The position numbers and the translations under genes were made by a program. The notes under the pieces were generated by a model that had not been told where the DNA came from, did not search any database, and saw only the letters and a program-made list of their open reading frames with translations. From contig CAUCXT010000077.1 in the NCBI GenBank assembly GCA_958446835.1, positions 1 through 6,964 on the forward strand: 6,964 nucleotides of DNA, in the 5' to 3' direction. This document shows positions 4,971 through 6,964 of this stretch, piece after piece; position 1 is the first letter of the stretch; each line of letters opens with the position of its first letter. Source of the stretch: an uncultured Eubacterium sp. (lineage in GTDB: Bacteria; Bacillota; Clostridia; Lachnospirales; Lachnospiraceae).

Positions 4971-5367
4971 AACAGAGCTTGGCTCACTTGACGAGGCAGT
5001 CAACAGGGCGGTAGATGAGTGCATAAGAAATGGTGTGCTGGCGGATTTCCTAAGAAGAAACCGTGCGGAGGTAGTGATGATGAGTATATTTGAGTATAAC
5101 CAGGAAGAGGAAGAGCGGAAGCTGCGCGCGGCAGAGCGGCAGGCAGGCTATGCCAGCGGAGTTGAGCATGGAATCAGGCAGGGAATAGAACAAGGAATGG
5201 CACAGGGAATAGAGCGCGGGACAGCCGAAAATCTATGTAAGCTGGTGGATAATTTTATGTCGAGAAGGAAGGCAACATTGGAGGAAGCGTGTGATGCGCT
5301 TGGAATATCGGCTGATGATTATAACAAGGCAGAGAGATTGATAAATGAACATAACTTAGCTGAGTGA
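4918..5367 (+). CDS. C-terminal-only duplicate of Rpn gene A
   Basis: This ORF (up to 149 aa) is the second copy of the gene A 3' part, placed in a new frame by the duplication. It lacks the whole catalytic core (no D74, no ExQ) and keeps REYAQYVALVRRY, the RAEVVMMSIFEY segment, a shortened G-x-x-x repeat and the LEEACDALGISADDYNKAERLI tail, ending in NEHNLAE. The ATG at 4918 overlaps gene A by 53 bases and has only a weak upstream GAGAG. A better start is the internal ATG pair at 5077/5080 behind GGAGGT (5067-5072), giving 95-96 aa. Substitutions relative to gene A in the last 110 bases are silent or mild (R to K, Y to S, V to A), so the segment may still be under selection. It could be a free-standing antitoxin-like peptide or simply a remnant. 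Confidence 0.5.
   Translation: MGTLREYAQYVALVRRYKTELGSLDEAVNRAVDECIRNGVLADFLRRNRAEVVMMSIFEYNQEEEERKLRAAERQAGYASGVEHGIRQGIEQGMAQGIERGTAENLCKLVDNFMSRRKATLEEACDALGISADDYNKAERLINEHNLAE
4923..5347 (+). repeat. Tandem duplication of Rpn gene A 3' part, copy 2
   Basis: The direct-repeat partner of 4472-4920. It probably retains the original 3' end of the gene, because it leads into a natural stop at 5367 and a terminator at 5395. Differences cluster at its 3' end, which suggests unequal crossover between two non-identical alleles or partial gene conversion rather than a clean recent duplication. Confidence 0.9.
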
Positions 5368-5394
5368 TAAGCTTTGATGTAGAAGGTCAGGGGG

Positions 5395-5430
5395 CTTCCA
5401 TGCCGGAGAAATTCGGCATGGAAGTTTTTT
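5395..5430 (+). terminator. Terminator of Rpn module 1
   Basis: A perfect 11-bp stem (CTTCCATGCCG with CGGCATGGAAG), loop GAGAAATT, followed by six T. The same loop and inner stem occur at 6836-6845 and a variant occurs after fliC. Confidence 0.93.
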
Positions 5431-5495
5431 GTTGTTAACATAAGGTGCATATTGAGGTTATGCTTAAACTAAAGGTATATAAATATTATGCGGAA

Positions 5496-5713
5496 TTGTA
5501 TCAAAGAGGATATTGACATGCATGGTTTATTATGCTAATCTAAATCCAGAGCATATTTCTTGAAATTCTATATTTTATGAGGTTTTACACCTCATAAGGT
5601 TCTATATTTCATATAACCGGTTTTACGGTGAATATTCAGAGGTCTATGCTTGAAATCCAATTAACTTAGCAGGGGACAGCTGATACCGCAGGCTGATGTT
5701 ATATGAGCAGAAT
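5496..5713 (+). repeat. Module leader repeat, copy 2
   Basis: Matches 3489-3706 with one difference in 218 bases. The sequence before it, from the terminator T run (GTTAACATAAGGTG..., GGTTATGCTTAAACTAAAGG), is also similar to 6865-6928 upstream of the third promoter. The repeat unit therefore spans terminator, spacer, promoter and leader. Confidence 0.95.
5513..5541 (+). promoter_or_regulatory. Strong sigma-A promoter of Rpn module 2
   Basis: TTGACA (5513-5518), a 17-base spacer with extended TG, and TAATCT (5536-5541), identical to the promoter at 3506. The predicted start is near 5548, giving a leader of about 326 nt. Confidence 0.85.
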
Positions 5714-5827
5714 TACTAGCACAGGTTTGATGAATATATATTAAGCAATGTGCAATGCTTATATGGTAAGCACAGGCTTGATGAATATACATTAAGCCGG
5801 GTGCAATGTTTATATAATAAGCACAAT
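5699..5827 (+). repeat. 51-nt tandem repeats in leader 2 (about 2.5 units)
   Basis: One full unit at 5757-5807 begins with GCTTATATGGTAAGC. It is preceded by a degenerate unit (about 5699-5756) and followed by a partial one (from 5808, GTTTATATAATAAGC). The last partial unit has lost perfect GCTTA/TAAGC pairing. Confidence 0.8.
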
Positions 5828-5842
5828 CGGTTATGTATTAAA

Positions 5843-5871
5843 TATCTCCTGCACCACAACTACAGGAGGTA
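5843..5871 (+). promoter_or_regulatory. SD-sequestering hairpin before Rpn gene B
   Basis: TATCTCCTG (5843-5851) pairs with CAGGAGGTA (5863-5871) around loop CACCACAACTA, hiding AGGAGG (5864-5869) four bases before the ATG at 5874. It is identical to the module 1 hairpin although the sequence on both sides differs, which argues for function. Confidence 0.8.
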
Positions 5872-5873
5872 AA

Positions 5874-6710
5874 ATGGATACAGAACACAAAGAATATGTT
5901 AAGCAGGAATGGGAGAGGGTCAATTCGCTTGTAGATACATTGACACTGTTTGACGATGAACTGATGGGCAGGGTATTTGACAAGAATACTCAGGCAACGG
6001 AGCTTGTACTCAGGCTTATACTTGGCAGAAATATCAAGGTCATAAGCGTGAATGGTCAGAAAGAAATCCGCAATGCCAAGGTTGGAGGGCGCAATATCAT
6101 ACTGGATGTACACGCAATTGATGTGGCTGGCGAAGAGATGAACATTGAGGTACAGGGAGGCTCTGAAGGTGCGCACGTCCGTAGGGCGCGTTATCACAGC
6201 AGTATGCTGGACACAGGAATGTTAAAGGAGAGCCAGCAGCTCAAGGAATTGAAGGATTCCTATGTAATATTTATTTATAAGCGTGATAAGTTTGGGAAAG
6301 GTTTACCATTATACCATGTAGACCGATATATAAAAGAGACAGAAGAAACATTTGGTGACGGTTCACATATCATTTATGTGAATGGCAGCTATAATGGCGA
6401 TGACGCAATCGGCAAGCTGGTGAGCGACTTTCATCAGACCGATTCGGAGAAGATGTATTATAGTGAGCTGGCAGACGGAGTGGAACATTACAAGGAGACG
6501 GAGAAAGGGCGTGGGAATATGAGTGAGGCTGTTGAAAAATATGCAAGGGAATACGCAGAGGAATGTGTGAAAGAATACGCGATAAGGGAGAAGATAACGT
6601 CTGTAAAAAATCTTATGAATAATATGAAGCTTACGCTGGAGCAGGCGCTTAATGCCTTGGGTATTCGGGGCGTTGAGAGAGAAGAGATAATGAATCGGTT
6701 ACAGAAATAA
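5874..6710 (+). CDS. Rpn-family PD-(D/E)XK nuclease, divergent type (gene B)
   Basis: A 278-aa PDDEXK_2-type protein, clearly different from gene A over the catalytic half. TLFDDELMGRVFDKN (24-38) is the N-terminal motif. D78 (IILDVHAID) and E92-V93-Q94 (MNIEVQGG) fit the D...ExQ active site. Later blocks VRRARYHSSMLD, SYVIFIYKRD, PLYHVDRY and HIIYVNGSY are typical of the Lachnospiraceae 'transposase-like' nucleases, and the leftmost gene of the window is probably the same subtype. The C-terminal tail (KLTLEQALNALGI) resembles that of gene A. It is predicted to cleave DNA in the cytoplasm; a defence or recombination role is inference from E. coli RpnA relatives. An in-frame ATG at 6519 (residue 216, MSEAVEKY) follows AAAGGG (6504-6509) by nine bases and could start a 63-aa C-terminal peptide. 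Translation is gated by the SD hairpin; the gene ends before a strong terminator. Confidence 0.88.
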   Translation: MDTEHKEYVKQEWERVNSLVDTLTLFDDELMGRVFDKNTQATELVLRLILGRNIKVISVNGQKEIRNAKVGGRNIILDVHAIDVAGEEMNIEVQGGSEGAHVRRARYHSSMLDTGMLKESQQLKELKDSYVIFIYKRDKFGKGLPLYHVDRYIKETEETFGDGSHIIYVNGSYNGDDAIGKLVSDFHQTDSEKMYYSELADGVEHYKETEKGRGNMSEAVEKYAREYAEECVKEYAIREKITSVKNLMNNMKLTLEQALNALGIRGVEREEIMNRLQK

Positions 6711-6823
6711 TTTTATATGATAGTGAATTGGATGCATGTGGATGAATCAATATATATGGCAACAAGGTAATTTGCGACTATATATTAAGAAATGATTCGC
6801 TAGAAATATTATCATAAAACCAG

Positions 6824-6865
6824 GACTTACATGTCGGAGAAATTCGGCATGGGAAGTCTTTTTTT
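6824..6865 (+). terminator. Terminator of Rpn module 2
   Basis: GACTT (6824-6828) pairs with AAGTC (6854-6858) and CATGTCG (6830-6836) with CGGCATG (6845-6851), with a small internal loop and terminal loop GAGAAATT. Seven T follow (6859-6865). The spacer 6711-6823 shows no gene. Confidence 0.9.
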
Positions 6866-6928
6866 GTTAATATAAGGTGTATAATGTGGTTATGTTTAAA
6901 CTAAAGGCATATAAATATTACACAAAAT

Positions 6929-6964
6929 TGTATCAAAGAGGATATTGACATGCATGGTTTATTA
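6929..6964 (+). repeat. Start of a third promoter-leader module (cut by window end)
   Basis: From TTGTATCAAAGAGGATA the sequence is identical to the two other modules up to the window edge. It includes a perfect TTGACA -35 box at 6945-6950. The -10 box, the leader and presumably another Rpn gene lie beyond the window. Confidence 0.9.

Larger units (their letters stand above)
5548..5873 (+). promoter_or_regulatory. Long structured 5' leader of Rpn module 2
   Basis: Has the same plan as leader 1: 9-bp hairpin (5575-5597), CAGGGGA (5670-5676), repeat array, and SD hairpin. It is about 57 nt shorter, mainly because one 51-nt unit is missing. The 3' half has diverged more than the first 170 nt, but the terminal hairpin is unchanged. 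Confidence 0.65.

Noticed and set aside
4806..5024. Minus-strand ORFs over the Rpn genes and the fliC region
   Set aside because: They are shadows of strong plus-strand genes, with low-complexity translations and no SD.
3489..6964. Classical insertion sequence with terminal inverted repeats
   Set aside because: I see direct module repeats but no terminal inverted repeats or target-site duplications. Although the proteins are often labelled transposases, they are PD-(D/E)XK nucleases.

Overview
The window looks like chromosomal DNA of a motile, low-to-mid GC Lachnospiraceae-type Firmicute (Roseburia/Agathobacter/Butyrivibrio relatives). The grounds are a Firmicute-style flagellin directly behind csrA, a sigma-D-like promoter, strong AGGAGG ribosome binding sites, and several Rpn/PDDEXK_2 'transposase-like' nuclease genes of the kind common in that family. 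The genus call is inference from protein style only.

Left part (1-3280). The window opens inside the 3' end of one Rpn-family gene (to 566), closed by a strong terminator. An XRE/Cro repressor-like gene (1058-630, minus strand) is divergent from csrA (1412-1687) and fliC/hag flagellin (1809-3185). A sigma-D-type promoter (1300-1326) reads into csrA-fliC. The flagellin leader carries two CsrA-type sites: a GGA displayed in a hairpin tetraloop, and an ACAAGGAGG that is itself the Shine-Dalgarno sequence. The regulator and its target are therefore adjacent, as in the Bacillus hag system, but no fliW lies next to them here. The octamer TTGCGTAA occurs three times between the divergent genes, twice inside the -10/-35 spacers of the two opposing promoters.

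Right part (3280-6964). This is an array of repeated modules. Each module is a near-consensus sigma-A promoter (TTGACA-N17-TAATCT), a 330-380 nt untranslated leader, an Rpn-family nuclease gene, and a terminator with a conserved GAGAAATT loop. Two complete leaders are visible, and a third promoter begins at the window end. The first 218 bp of promoter plus leader is identical in both copies except for one base, although the downstream proteins (3924-4970 and 5874-6710) are very different members of the PD-(D/E)XK superfamily. Each leader contains a fixed 9-bp hairpin, a 51-nt tandem-repeat array with unequal copy number, and a final hairpin that buries the AGGAGG ribosome binding site. A conserved upstream CAGGGGA could compete for the anti-SD strand, so the leader looks like a translational switch.

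The first nuclease gene has a frame-shifting 451-bp tandem duplication of its 3' part. This leaves an extra C-terminal-only ORF (4918-5367). All the Rpn genes have an in-frame ATG with an upstream SD-like sequence near the start of the C-terminal helical region. That layout resembles the intragenic antitoxins reported for E. coli Rpn nucleases. The strongest hypothesis from the window is a multi-copy family of toxic or recombination-promoting nucleases that share one structured, translation-controlling leader and make C-terminal inhibitor peptides from inside the gene.
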